A stretch of 64,000 nt of DNA from Kribbella catacumbae DSM 19601. Its GTDB lineage: Bacteria > Actinomycetota > Actinomycetes > Propionibacteriales > Kribbellaceae. The stretch is from assembly GCF_000372465.1 (NCBI RefSeq), contig NZ_AQUZ01000008.1, forward strand, positions 166,689 to 230,688, given 5' to 3'. The notes under the pieces were generated by a model. That model was not told the DNA's origin and did not search any database. It saw only the letters and a list, made by a program, of their open reading frames with translations. Both the position numbers and the translations under genes were made by a program. This document shows positions 53,938-63,845 of the stretch, one piece after another. The first letter of the stretch is position 1, and each line of letters begins with the position of its first letter.

Positions 53938-56900
53938 GCTGGCTTGGGCGGCTAGCCGGGGTCTGCCGCCGACACCTCGGTACTGCGTTGCTGGCGGTCG
54001 GTGCCGCTGTTCTGTTCGCCGGAGTAGCCGCACTGACCCCACTGATCGCGCGACAGGTCGTGGACGAAGCCGTGGCCGGCGGTACTGCTGGGCTGATCCC
54101 ACTACTCCTCGGTCTCGTGGTGATCGCCATCGTGCGCTTCGCCGGGTCCTTCCTGTCCCGGTACGCCGCTGACCGGCTGGGGGCTGACGTCCAGCACGAC
54201 CTCCGACTGGAGGTGTTCGCCGTGATCCAGCGGTCCGACGGTGGGCAGCAGGACCGGCTGCGTGGCGGCGACGTGATGTCCCGGATGACCAACGACCTGC
54301 AGGTCGTCTACGGGCTGGTCTGCGCGCTGCCCCTGACCCTGGGCACGATCGTGTTGGCGCTCGTGGCGTTCACTGTGATGGCAGTACTTCAGCCACTGCT
54401 CGCCATGGTCGCGCTGGTCGTGCTTGTCCTGGTCGGGGTGGTCACTGCGAGGTCTGGGCAGACACTGGCCGGTGCGAGCCGAGTAGCTCAGCAGCAGGCC
54501 GCCGAGCTGGCTCAGCAGGTCGACGAGACCGTGGCCGGAGTACGGGTGGTTAAGGCGTTCGGGCAGGAGGACCGGGAGATCGCCCGCTTCCGGCAGCGCG
54601 CCCGGCGGCTCCTTGCGGCACGGCTGCAGGTCGTCAGGCTCACCTCCCAGCCGTCGTTCCTGCTGGCCGTACTGCCTGGGCTCGGCCAGGTGGGGATGCT
54701 CGCGCTCGGCGGCTGGCTGGCCATGGAGGGCCAGATCAGCCTGGGAACCTTCCTGGCCTTCTCCAGCTACATCGCCATCCTGGTCGGACCCATCGGCACA
54801 CTGTCGTCGACCATGCTCACGATGCAGCTCGCCCGGGCCGCCTCCGAGCGGGTGTTCGAGCTAGTCGACTCCCGGCCGGCAGTAGTCGAGTCCGCGTCGG
54901 CAGTAGACGTGGCGGCTGGCCCGCTGTCGGTGGAGCTCGCCGAGGTGAGCTTCGGCTACCTGCCGGGCGAGCCTGTTCTCGACGGCCTCTCGCTGATGGT
55001 GCACCCGGGGGAGTGTGTCGCCTTGGTCGGTACTGCGGGATCGGGGAAGTCGACGGTGTCCCTGCTGCTGTCACGCTTCTACGACGTGCAGGCGGGCGCA
55101 GTCCGGGTCGGCGGCACCGACGTACGCGATCTGCGGCTGGCGAGCCTGCGGTCGGCTATCGGGGTCGCCTACGAGGATGCGTTCCTGTTCGCGGACACGG
55201 TCACGGCGAACCTCACCCAAGGACGTGCTTACTCGACGGCGGAAGTCGAAGCCGCTGCCCGGGCCGCGGCCGCCTACGACTTCATCATGGAACTGCCCGA
55301 CGGTTTCGACACCGTGCTCGGTGAACGAGGGCTGACGTTGTCCGGTGGGCAGCGGCAGCGGCTCGCGCTGGCCCGCGCGCTGCTGGCCGACGCGAGGATC
55401 CTGGTGCTCGACGACGCCACCTCGGCGGTCGACACGGTGACCGAGGCGTCGATCAACACCGCGCTGGCCGGCGCGACCCGGGGTCGAACCACCCTGCTGG
55501 TCACGCATCGGCGATCGACCCTGGCGCTGGCGGACCGGGTCGTAGTACTGGACCAGGGGCGCGTGGTGGACGAAGGCACTGTGGCGGAGCTTGAGCCACT
55601 CTTGGCGTCACTACTGGACGGAGCTGAAATCGAGCCTTCTAGGCTGTCGACGCCTGGTGAGCTGGCTGTGGCAGAGGAGCTCGAGCCAGACCATCAGGTC
55701 GGCCACTGGCTGCGGCCTGCGCGGTGGACCTTGGCAGGGGCTGCTGGCTTGATGGTGCTGGAGGCCCTGGCGGCACTGGCCCTGCCAACCCTGATCAGCA
55801 GGGCGCTCGACACTGGAGTGCTCGCAGGACGGGCGCCGGTCCTCTGGGCCCTTGCGGCGTTGGGCTTCCTCGTCGTGGGCGCGCAGGGACTAGCCGTCGT
55901 CGGCCGGAACCTGGCCAGCGCGGCCGGTGTCGAGAAGACCTTGTACTACGTGCGTCTGGGCGTCTTCGCCCGTCTACAGCGGCTAGGACTCGAGTACTAC
56001 GACCGAGAGCCGGCCGGGCGGATCATGACCCGGCTGACCAGCGACCCCGCCGTACTGGGCATCTACCTGCCGACAGCACTGACCGGGTTGGCTGTGAGTC
56101 TGCCGACGGTGGTGGGGATCGGCGTGATCCTGCTGGTGACGGATCTACCGCTGGCGCTCGTCACACTGGGGTTGCTGCCGCCATTGGTGATCACCACCTG
56201 GCTGTTCCGTCGTACCAGCCTGGATGCGCACACAGAGGCGGATCGCAAGGGCACCTCGGTGAATGCCGACCTGCAGGAGAACCTGGTCGGAGTACGGGTC
56301 TCTCAGTCCGGCAGTGCGACTGTCCGGGCGACAGCAGGCTTTGTGCGGCGTAGTGATGAGTACCGCCGGTCGCGACTGCGGGGGCGGCGCTACCTGGCTG
56401 GCTGGATCGCAGTGATGACGCTGCTGGTGGACCTGGCTCAGGTGGTCGTGCTGGGGCTAGCTGCTGGGCGTCTGGCGTCTGGCGGGCTGACACCCGGGGT
56501 ACTGATCGCCTTCCTGCTCTACCTGAACCGCTTGTCGGCCCCGATTCAGCAGCTGTCGAGTCTGCTCGACTACCACCAGCAGGCCCGGGTGGCGCTGCAG
56601 CGGCTCGGCGAGGTGCTCGCTACACCGGTCACTCCCACTGGGGAGGTGGCGATCGAGGGGCGGCTGCGAGGAGTTGTCGAGCTGGTCGACGTCAGTTTCG
56701 CGTACGGCGAGAGGCCTGTGCTGGAAGGGATCTCGCTGCGGATCGAGGCGGGGGAGCGAGTCGCTCTGGTCGGTGGCACGGGAGCGGGCAAGTCGACGCT
56801 GGTGAAGTTGCTGGCACGGTTCTACGACCCGGCGAGTGGGTCTGTGCTGGTGGATGGGGTGGATCTGCGCGAGTACCGGCTGGCGGAGTACAGGCAGCGG

Positions 56901-57380
56901 CTGGGCGTCGTACCGCAGGAGGTGCAGTTGTTCAGCGGGTCGGTGGCCGACAACATCAGGTATCCACGGCCCACTGCGTCGCAGGAGCTGGTCGAGGCGG
57001 CGGCGCGCAAGGTCGGGGCGTTGCCGATGATCACCGGTCTGCCGGGTGGCTTCGGGCAGCCGGTTGGTGAGCGTGGACGCGGGCTGTCAGCCGGGCAGCG
57101 GCAGCTGGTCGCGCTGGCCCGTGCAGAGCTGGTGGATCCTGACCTGCTGCTGCTCGATGAAGCGACCGCCTCTTTGGACGGTGGGACCGACAGCCGGTTG
57201 CTAGCGGGACGGCGAACGACCGTTCTAGTCGCGCATCGGCTCTCCACCGCGGCCCAGGCGGACCGGATCGTCGTACTCGAGCAGGGTCGCATCGTCGAGG
57301 TTGGGAGCCACGAGGAGTTGCTCGACAAGAACGGCCACTACGCGCGGCTCTGGTCAGCCGGATCGATGGACGCCGCATGA
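53934..57380 (+). CDS. Fused ABC exporter (TMD-NBD-TMD-NBD)
   Basis: About 1148 aa, two half-transporters in one chain, probably exporting the lasso peptide. NBD1: Walker A GTAGSGKST (about 365), LSGGQ, Walker B ILVLDDATSAVD with Asp where the catalytic Glu normally sits, H-loop VTHRRS. NBD2: Walker A GGTGAGKST (about 945), LSAGQ, LLLLDEATAS with Glu, H-loop VAHRLS. Thus one degenerate and one canonical site. GTG start in the P450 stop; ATGA overlap with the propeller gene. Confidence 0.93.
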   Translation: MSWLGRLAGVCRRHLGTALLAVGAAVLFAGVAALTPLIARQVVDEAVAGGTAGLIPLLLGLVVIAIVRFAGSFLSRYAADRLGADVQHDLRLEVFAVIQRSDGGQQDRLRGGDVMSRMTNDLQVVYGLVCALPLTLGTIVLALVAFTVMAVLQPLLAMVALVVLVLVGVVTARSGQTLAGASRVAQQQAAELAQQVDETVAGVRVVKAFGQEDREIARFRQRARRLLAARLQVVRLTSQPSFLLAVLPGLGQVGMLALGGWLAMEGQISLGTFLAFSSYIAILVGPIGTLSSTMLTMQLARAASERVFELVDSRPAVVESASAVDVAAGPLSVELAEVSFGYLPGEPVLDGLSLMVHPGECVALVGTAGSGKSTVSLLLSRFYDVQAGAVRVGGTDVRDLRLASLRSAIGVAYEDAFLFADTVTANLTQGRAYSTAEVEAAARAAAAYDFIMELPDGFDTVLGERGLTLSGGQRQRLALARALLADARILVLDDATSAVDTVTEASINTALAGATRGRTTLLVTHRRSTLALADRVVVLDQGRVVDEGTVAELEPLLASLLDGAEIEPSRLSTPGELAVAEELEPDHQVGHWLRPARWTLAGAAGLMVLEALAALALPTLISRALDTGVLAGRAPVLWALAALGFLVVGAQGLAVVGRNLASAAGVEKTLYYVRLGVFARLQRLGLEYYDREPAGRIMTRLTSDPAVLGIYLPTALTGLAVSLPTVVGIGVILLVTDLPLALVTLGLLPPLVITTWLFRRTSLDAHTEADRKGTSVNADLQENLVGVRVSQSGSATVRATAGFVRRSDEYRRSRLRGRRYLAGWIAVMTLLVDLAQVVVLGLAAGRLASGGLTPGVLIAFLLYLNRLSAPIQQLSSLLDYHQQARVALQRLGEVLATPVTPTGEVAIEGRLRGVVELVDVSFAYGERPVLEGISLRIEAGERVALVGGTGAGKSTLVKLLARFYDPASGSVLVDGVDLREYRLAEYRQRLGVVPQEVQLFSGSVADNIRYPRPTASQELVEAAARKVGALPMITGLPGGFGQPVGERGRGLSAGQRQLVALARAELVDPDLLLLDEATASLDGGTDSRLLAGRRTTVLVAHRLSTAAQADRIVVLEQGRIVEVGSHEELLDKNGHYARLWSAGSMDAA

Positions 57381-58222
57381 AACTGCTCTATGTCGCCAGC
57401 CTGCGCACCGGCGAGGTCTACGTCATCGACGTACCGGGCCGGGAACTCGTCGCGGTGATCCCGGTCGGCGGCCGCCCGTACGGCGTCGCAGCAGCGGCTG
57501 ACCGGATCTATGTCACCGACTTCGGCGGAACCGCCGTTCACGTGATCGATCCGGCGCTGGACCAGGTCTTCAGGCGGGTGGAGGTCGCCGCGGCACCAGG
57601 GGACGTGGCGGTGGCCGGCGAGCGGGTCTACGTGACGAACTACCACGGTCACAGCGTGTCGGTGATCGAGCGCGGTGAGGTCGTCGCGGTGGTTGCTGTC
57701 GGCAAGAATCCGGCCAAGCTGGCGGTTGGTGCGGACGCGGTGTACGTGACGAACTTCGAGAGTGACGACGTGTCGGTGCTCGATCCCACGACCTGCCGGG
57801 TGATCGCGACGATCCCGGTCGGCACCCATCCGAACGGCGTGGTGATTGCGCCGGACGGACGGGTCTACGTGTCGAACTCCGGTCGCGGTGAGCGGCGGGT
57901 GTCGGTGCTCGAAGGCTTCGAGGTGGTCGGCAATCTGGCGGTCGGTGAGGGCTGCTTCGGGGTTGCTCTGGGCAACGATCGGCTCTACGCGGCGAACTAC
58001 TACGACAACTCGGTGACCGTGCTCGATACGGTCACCGGTCGGTGTCAGGGCGCCGTACGGGTCGGGGTGCGGCCGGAGAATGTGGTGGCCGGCGGTGGTG
58101 AGGTCTTCGTGGCGAACACCGGTGGGCCGTCGGTGTCCGTGCTCGACGGCGTCGAGGTGGTGGCGACCATCGACGTACCGAGTGTGCCGGGTGGGCTCGC
58201 GTACTGGGCAGGCTCACGATGA
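57377..58222 (+). CDS. YVTN-type beta-propeller protein
   Basis: 281 aa without signal peptide. Seen: repeats of about 40 residues with YVTN-like strands (DRIYVTDFGGTAVHVIDP, ERVYVTNYHGHSVSVIE, DAVYVTNFESDDVSVLDP, GRVYVSNSGRGERRVSVLE), seven blades likely. It may hold the P450s or peptide or act as a sensor. Unlike lasso isopeptidases it has no hydrolase domain. ATGA overlaps on both sides. Confidence 0.88.
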   Translation: MKLLYVASLRTGEVYVIDVPGRELVAVIPVGGRPYGVAAAADRIYVTDFGGTAVHVIDPALDQVFRRVEVAAAPGDVAVAGERVYVTNYHGHSVSVIERGEVVAVVAVGKNPAKLAVGADAVYVTNFESDDVSVLDPTTCRVIATIPVGTHPNGVVIAPDGRVYVSNSGRGERRVSVLEGFEVVGNLAVGEGCFGVALGNDRLYAANYYDNSVTVLDTVTGRCQGAVRVGVRPENVVAGGGEVFVANTGGPSVSVLDGVEVVATIDVPSVPGGLAYWAGSR

Positions 58223-59235
58223 ACCGGCCGACGGTTGCCGTGACGTTGCGCGGGTCGGTCGACGGGTTGCCGTTGTGTGTCAGGTTCCTCGGTACGGCGG
58301 TTGGGCGCCTGTGCATCGTGCCTTATCTGCAGGAGCTGCTTGGCGCTGCGGCAAGCGAACGGGCGATCGACGATCCGCTCGACCCTGCGGAGTGGGACGG
58401 GGCGGATCTGGTCGTTGTCGAGGGCAACGCTGAGCAGGTGTGGGTCTTGCCGCGGGAGGCTTCGGTGGTGTTGCCGATGCACGTCCATATGGTCACCGAG
58501 CTGCCTGGCTCGGTTGAGGAGCTGGATGGTTTGGTGCCGCGCAAGGAGCGGGCCCGGGTGCGGCGGCAGATCCGGGAGCATGGGTACACCTATCGGGTCA
58601 CTGAGGACGAGGGCGAGTTCTTGTGGTTCTACGAGCGGATGTACGCGCCCACGATGCGGGCGCGCCATGCGGAGAACGCGCGATCCGTGGGGGCCAAGGA
58701 AGCTCTGGAACGGGTGTTCCGGAAGGGCAATCTGCTGCTGGTGTGCACCGAGGACGGATCGGTCGGCGGTACTGCGAACTTCCTGGATCGCGAGCGTGGG
58801 CAAGTGATGGGCCGGCTGGTCGGCGTACTGGGTGGGGCGCCGGAACACTTCAGGAACGGCGTACTGAAGGCGACTGGGCGGTATCTGCTGGAGTGGGCTT
58901 GCGAAGCTGGCTATCGCAGCGTCGACTTTCAGGGGTGTGAGCCGTTTCTTCGCAACGGCACCTTTCAGGCGAAGGTGCTCCTGGGGGCCACGGTCACTCA
59001 TGCGCCGGGGCTGTCGGCGTACCGGTTGTGGCTTTCCGCGCGGGTGGATTCGGCTGCGACGCGTGCCTTTCTGCTTGCGAATCCACCGCTGACGTGTGCG
59101 CCGGACGGGAGCTTCACCGCGACGCACTTCACTGACAGCGCAGTACCGGCGCCGCTATCCGCGATGGCGCATCGCGGGATAGCGGCGACGTACAGCTACC
59201 CGGTGGGTGAGTTCCTCAGCCGTAGAGGCGGATGA
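58219..59235 (+). CDS. GNAT/FemAB-like acyltransferase at operon end
   Basis: 338 aa. Seen: ARVRRQIREHGYTYRVTEDEGEFLWFYERMYAPTMRARHAENAR and a GNAT-type RYLLEWACEAGYRSVDFQGCEPFLRNGTFQAKV. Similar to FemAB-like proteins that use aminoacyl or acyl donors. It may modify the peptide or confer resistance. Last gene of the lasso operon, 10 bases before the convergent ClpP gene. Confidence 0.7.
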   Translation: MNRPTVAVTLRGSVDGLPLCVRFLGTAVGRLCIVPYLQELLGAAASERAIDDPLDPAEWDGADLVVVEGNAEQVWVLPREASVVLPMHVHMVTELPGSVEELDGLVPRKERARVRRQIREHGYTYRVTEDEGEFLWFYERMYAPTMRARHAENARSVGAKEALERVFRKGNLLLVCTEDGSVGGTANFLDRERGQVMGRLVGVLGGAPEHFRNGVLKATGRYLLEWACEAGYRSVDFQGCEPFLRNGTFQAKVLLGATVTHAPGLSAYRLWLSARVDSAATRAFLLANPPLTCAPDGSFTATHFTDSAVPAPLSAMAHRGIAATYSYPVGEFLSRRGG

Positions 59236-59244
59236 CGGCTCGGG

Positions 59245-59874
59245 TCAGGCCGTCAGGGCAGGGGTTTCGGGGAAGGGAGTGACCGCGGAGTTGTGCTGGA
59301 TCACCTCGTCGGCGATGCCGTAGTCGCAGGCCTCCTGCGCGGTCAGGACGTGGTCCCGGTCGGTGTCGTGGCGCAGGCGTTCGATCGGCTGGCCGGTGTG
59401 AGCGGCCAGGATCGCTTCCTGCTGACTGCGGACCCGGACCAGCTCGTCGGCCTGCAGGATCAGGTCGGGAATGGTGCCCTGGCCGCGAGCGGCGGGCTGG
59501 TGCAGGACGACCCGGCTGTGCGGAAGGACCGCGCGCCGCCCGGGCGCACCGGCCGCCAGGAGTACTGCGCCTCCGGCGATCGCCTGGCCGACGCAGTACG
59601 TGGCGATCGGCGGACGGATGAGCTGCATGGTGTCGTAGATCGCGAGCATCGCGGTCGGGTCGCCGCCCTCGCAGTTGATGTAGAGGTTGACCTGCTGGTC
59701 GGGCGCACTCGCCTCCAGATGCAGCAGCTGGGCGATCAGGGCGTTCGCGACGCCGGCGTCGATCGCAGTACCGAGGTAGATGATGCGCTCGGTCAGCAGA
59801 TGCGAGTAGACATCCATGATGCGCTCGCCGCGCGGGTGCGGGCTGATCACGTTGGGGATCATGTAGTTGTTCAT
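59245..59874 (-). CDS. clpP: ClpP-like protease subunit lacking catalytic Ser
   Basis: 209 aa. Seen: ClpP fold with [14 protein letters not shown] in place of [14 protein letters not shown], so Ser is replaced by Ala100; His125 (LHQPAA) and the Asp region ([22 protein letters not shown]) are kept. Probably an inactive partner of the adjacent ClpP, as ClpR in plants and cyanobacteria. ATGA overlap with that gene. Confidence 0.9.
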   Translation of the reverse strand: MNNYMIPNVISPHPRGERIMDVYSHLLTERIIYLGTAIDAGVANALIAQLLHLEASAPDQQVNLYINCEGGDPTAMLAIYDTMQLIRPPIATYCVGQAIAGGAVLLAAGAPGRRAVLPHSRVVLHQPAARGQGTIPDLILQADELVRVRSQQEAILAAHTGQPIERLRHDTDRDHVLTAQEACDYGIADEVIQHNSAVTPFPETPALTA

Positions 59875-60479
59875 CCGTTCGCTCCTGCCTGGGCCGGCTG
59901 TCGTGGCATTACCTGGTCGAAGGTCTCGACGATGTGATCGATGAACCCGTACGTACGCGCCTCCTCGGCCGTGTACCAGCGGTCGTGCAGCGAGTCGTCG
60001 AACACCGTCTCGATCGACTGCCCGGTATCCGCCGCGATCAGGCCGAGCACGGTGTCCCGGATGTGCCGCAGATCGTTGGCCTGGATCTCGATCTCCACCG
60101 CGGACCCACCGATCCCGGCCGACCCCTGGTGCATCAGCACCCGCGAGTGGCGGAGCGCGAAGCGCTTGCCCGGCGTACCGGCTGAGAGGAGGAACTGGCC
60201 AGCGCTACAGGCCAGCCCAAGCGCCAACGTCGAAACATCACACGGCACCAGCCGCATCACATCCCGAATCGCCAACATCGAAGGCACCGACCCGCCGATC
60301 GAGTGAATCCACAAGGAGATGTCGGTATCGGGATCCTCGGCCGCAAGGCTAAGCAGCTGAGTGGTGAGCAGCGTGCCGTTGTCATCGTTCAACTGACCGT
60401 CGAGCACGATGATCCGCCGCTTGAACAACCCTTGCCGGGTCTGTTCGTTGAACATGGGAGCTTTCACGTCATCCGCCAT
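59871..60479 (-). CDS. clpP: ClpP protease subunit, apparently active
   Basis: 202 aa. Seen: Ser92 in [15 protein letters not shown], His117 in RVLMHQGSA and Asp in [21 protein letters not shown]. Forms tetradecamers with AAA+ partners. First gene of the pair; the next overlaps by four bases. The 282 bp upstream hold its promoter, with no certain operator. Confidence 0.92.
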   Translation of the reverse strand: MADDVKAPMFNEQTRQGLFKRRIIVLDGQLNDDNGTLLTTQLLSLAAEDPDTDISLWIHSIGGSVPSMLAIRDVMRLVPCDVSTLALGLACSAGQFLLSAGTPGKRFALRHSRVLMHQGSAGIGGSAVEIEIQANDLRHIRDTVLGLIAADTGQSIETVFDDSLHDRWYTAEEARTYGFIDHIVETFDQVMPRQPAQAGANG

Positions 60480-60761
60480 GTAGCCACCATGGCCGCCAGG
60501 ACCGCGTCGCCCCAGCTTTTCTGCTGGCAGCAGGTCTGCTCTCAGCCGACGCGGCTGTTACGCGCTGCCGGAGGGGCGGCGGCTTAGGAGTTGCGTGGGA
60601 AGCAACACTTCATCTGCCTAGCCTCAACCGCTCAGCCCTAAACAGCCGGGCGGCCACCGTCGTCTTCATCAAGCCGCGACGGAGGAGCCGCGTGGGGATG
60701 TACTGCCCGCCGTACGCGGCCATGCGCCGTTTGTCGGTAGGGGTGTCTAAGGTGGTGGGCG

Positions 60762-63089
60762 ATGACGACGCTCTTTTCTCCAGACGAATTGCCGGTGCCG
60801 CTCGAGGAGCCCAAGAGGCATCGGGCGGACCCGGATGCGCTGCTCGAGGGGTTGAACCCGCAGCAGCGGGCCGCGGTGGTGCATGCGGGCAAGCCGCTCC
60901 TGGTGGTGGCCGGTGCCGGGTCGGGTAAGACGCGGGTGCTGACCCGCCGGATCGCCTACCTGCTGGCGGCGCGGGATGCGCACCCGGGGTCGATCCTGGC
61001 GATCACCTTCACCAACAAGGCGGCCGCCGAGATGCGCGAGCGGGTGGTCGAGCTGGTCGGCCCGCGGGCGAAGCTGATGTGGGTGTCGACGTTCCACTCG
61101 TCCTGCGTGCGGATCCTGCGCCGCGACATCAAGCGGTTCGGGATCAGTTCGACGTTCTCGATCTACGACGACACCGACTCGCGCCGGCTGATGACGCTGG
61201 TCTGCCGCGAGCTCGACCTGGACGTCAAGCGCTACAACCCGCGCGCGGTGCTGAACTGGATCAGCACCCAGAAGAACGAGCTGATCGATCACGAGACGGC
61301 GGCGTCGAAGACCTCCAACCATCTGGAGGAGACGTACGCCGAGTGCTACCGGATCTACCAGGAGCGGCTCGCTCAGGCGAACGCGCTGGACTTCGACGAC
61401 CTGCTGATGACCACGGTCAACCTGCTGCAGGCCTTCCCCGAGGTCCGGGAGTACTACCGGCGCCGGTTCCGCCACGTGCTCGTCGATGAGTACCAGGACA
61501 CCAACCACGCGCAGTACACGCTGATCCGTGAGCTCTGCGCCCACCTCGAGCCGGGGCCGAACGACGGTCCCGTCAGCCCGCCGGCCGAGCTGATGGTGGT
61601 CGGTGACTCCGACCAGTCGATCTACGCCTTCCGGGGCGCGACGATCCGCAACATCCTCGCCTTCGAGGAGGACTTCGCCGGCGCCGAGACGATCCTGCTG
61701 GAGCAGAACTACCGCTCCACCCAGACCATCCTGACCGCGGCGAACGCGGTGATCAGCCGCAACGAGGGCCGGATGGCGAAAAACCTCTGGTCCGACCAGG
61801 GCCAGGGCGAGCAGATCGCGGTGTACGTCGCCGACAACGAGCACGACGAGGCGCAGTTCGTCGCGGACGAGATCGACCGGCTCGCCGACGCCGACGGGGT
61901 CAAGCCGTCCGACGTGGCGGTGTTCTACCGGACCAACGCGCAGTCCCGGGTGTTCGAGGAAGTCTTCATCCGCACCGGCCATCCGTACAAGGTCGTCGGC
62001 GGCGTCCGGTTCTACGAGCGCAAGGAGGTCCGCGACGCGCTCGCGTACCTGCGGGTGCTGACGAACCCCGAGGACACCGTCTCGCTCCGGCGGATCCTGA
62101 ACGTCCCCAAGCGCGGTATCGGCGATCGCGCCGAGGCAGCCATCGAGGCGCTCGCGCTGCGTGACCGGATCACCTTCTCCGCGGCGCTCCGACGGGCTCA
62201 TGACGCCCCGGCGATGGCCAGCCGCAGCGCCAACGCGGTCCAGGGCTTCGTCGACATCCTCGACGAACTGACCGCGATGGTCGACTCCGGCGCCCCGCCG
62301 GACGACATCCTGGACGTCGCACTGCACCGCTCCGGCTACTACGAGGAGCTGCAGAAGTCACCGGATCCGCAGGACGAGACCCGGCTGGAAAACCTGGACG
62401 AGTTCATCTCGGTTGCCCGCGAGTTCGTCGAGGAGCGTACTGCGGCCGCTGAGCCGTCCGACCTGCAGGCGTTCCTCGAGCGGGTGGCGCTCGTCGCCGA
62501 CGCGGACCAGATCCCGGACGCTGCCGACGACGGTGGCGTGGTCACGCTCATGACGCTGCACACCGCGAAGGGCCTGGAGTTCCCGGTGGTGTTCCTGACC
62601 GGCATGGAGGACGGCGTCTTCCCGCACTCCCGGTCGCTCACGGACATGAAGGAGCTGGAGGAAGAACGCCGGCTCGCGTACGTCGGAATCACCCGCGCCC
62701 GGCAACGACTGGCGATCTCGCGAGCCGCAGTACGCAGCGCGTACGGCGCACCGCAGCACAACCCGCCGTCCCGGTTCCTCGAGGAGATCCCGGCCGAGCT
62801 GCTCGACTGGCGCCGCGACGAGTCGGCGATCACCCGCTGGTCCGGGACCGGGACGTCCTCGCGTGGTGCGAGCGGAGTCAGCAGCCGGTGGGAGCCGGCC
62901 CGGCGGTCGGCGTCCGACAAGCCGGTGATCAGCCTCAACCCGGGCGATCGGGTTGTCCACGACAGCTTCGGGATGGGCACGGTCGTGGTGGTCCGCGGCG
63001 AGGGCCAGCAGTCCCAGGCCGATATCGACTTCGGGTCCGAGGGTGTCAAGCGGCTGCTGTTGCGCTACGCCCCGGTGGAGAAGATTTAA
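60762..63089 (+). CDS. pcrA: UvrD/PcrA-type DNA helicase
   Basis: 775 aa, superfamily-1 helicase in replication and repair. Seen: Q-motif LNPQQRAAVVH, Walker A VVAGAGSGKTRVL, motif II VLVDEYQDTNHAQY, III VVGDSDQSIYAFRGA, IV LEQNYRST, V LMTLHTAKGLEFPVV, VI LAYVGITRARQRL. The C-terminus has a Tudor-like region (GDRVVHDSFGMGTVV) known to contact RNA polymerase. A TAAGGT -10 candidate 14 bases before the ATG suggests a very short leader. Confidence 0.96.
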   Translation: MTTLFSPDELPVPLEEPKRHRADPDALLEGLNPQQRAAVVHAGKPLLVVAGAGSGKTRVLTRRIAYLLAARDAHPGSILAITFTNKAAAEMRERVVELVGPRAKLMWVSTFHSSCVRILRRDIKRFGISSTFSIYDDTDSRRLMTLVCRELDLDVKRYNPRAVLNWISTQKNELIDHETAASKTSNHLEETYAECYRIYQERLAQANALDFDDLLMTTVNLLQAFPEVREYYRRRFRHVLVDEYQDTNHAQYTLIRELCAHLEPGPNDGPVSPPAELMVVGDSDQSIYAFRGATIRNILAFEEDFAGAETILLEQNYRSTQTILTAANAVISRNEGRMAKNLWSDQGQGEQIAVYVADNEHDEAQFVADEIDRLADADGVKPSDVAVFYRTNAQSRVFEEVFIRTGHPYKVVGGVRFYERKEVRDALAYLRVLTNPEDTVSLRRILNVPKRGIGDRAEAAIEALALRDRITFSAALRRAHDAPAMASRSANAVQGFVDILDELTAMVDSGAPPDDILDVALHRSGYYEELQKSPDPQDETRLENLDEFISVAREFVEERTAAAEPSDLQAFLERVALVADADQIPDAADDGGVVTLMTLHTAKGLEFPVVFLTGMEDGVFPHSRSLTDMKELEEERRLAYVGITRARQRLAISRAAVRSAYGAPQHNPPSRFLEEIPAELLDWRRDESAITRWSGTGTSSRGASGVSSRWEPARRSASDKPVISLNPGDRVVHDSFGMGTVVVVRGEGQQSQADIDFGSEGVKRLLLRYAPVEKI

Positions 63090-63165
63090 CAGCCCACCGC
63101 GTGCCGATTGGCTGTCTGGCTGCGACAATCGGTGTTTCGGCCCTCCTCGGACGAAGGTCCAGCCC

Positions 63166-63729
63166 ATGCCCAAGGCAGCAGACAGCAGCAACCGCCGGAT
63201 CATCCTGGCGGGAGCCAACCCTGGGCTGAGGTTGTTCGACAAGGACGGCAAGGTCACCGCGTTCGCGTCGATCTGGATGGTCGACTGGTCGATCTGCGGC
63301 GCCGGTACGGCGGTCGTGCTCTGGTTCGACGGCATCGTCCGGGTGGTCTCCGAGGACGTCGACCTGGCCTCCTGGCTGGAGCGGTACTTCGTCCGCTCGT
63401 TCCTCGAGGTGCAGGGCCTGCCCTGGCACGAGCCGGCCGTCGAGCGTGACCTGGTGCAGGTGTCGATGAACCTCGCCGACGGGCTGAGCGCCAAGGCCGC
63501 CGACATCCAGATCGAGATGAGCGGCGTGCTCGACCGGCGGCTGTTCGCCACCGACAACTTCCAGCTCGCCGAGGGTGCCCACAGCCTCAGCCTGGTGATC
63601 GCCCCGGTCCGCTCGGCGACGGTCTCGATCGGCGGCGCCTCCGTCCCCGGCTTCGTCCAGGTCGACGGCTCAGCCAACCGCCCCGGCTCCTCAGCCTTCC
63701 TAACCACCGCCGAGGTCTGGCGCCGCTAA
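63166..63729 (+). CDS. Conserved actinobacterial protein, unknown
   Basis: 187 aa. Seen: RIILAGANPGLRLFDKDGKVTAFASIWMVDWSICGAGTAVVLWFDGIVRVVSEDVDLASWLERYFVRSFLEVQGLPWHEPAVERD, beta-rich, no signal or membrane segment. The ATG at 63166 begins the conserved part. Not recognised to a named family. Confidence 0.75.
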   Translation: MPKAADSSNRRIILAGANPGLRLFDKDGKVTAFASIWMVDWSICGAGTAVVLWFDGIVRVVSEDVDLASWLERYFVRSFLEVQGLPWHEPAVERDLVQVSMNLADGLSAKAADIQIEMSGVLDRRLFATDNFQLAEGAHSLSLVIAPVRSATVSIGGASVPGFVQVDGSANRPGSSAFLTTAEVWRR

Positions 63730-63845
63730 CGCTGCCCCGCCTGATGGTGATGGTGTGGTCGGAGTGGGGAGCATTTTCGCTGGACCTGACGCGCATTTGC
63801 CCCGCCCTGCGGACATTTCCCTCCCCAACCGACGACTGGCAGGCG

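Noticed and set aside
57377..58222. Lasso isopeptidase
   Set aside because: It has only the propeller repeats and no alpha/beta-hydrolase domain or catalytic Ser.
60480..60761. ClgR or PopR-type operator upstream of the clpP pair
   Set aside because: No convincing palindrome or known consensus could be placed.
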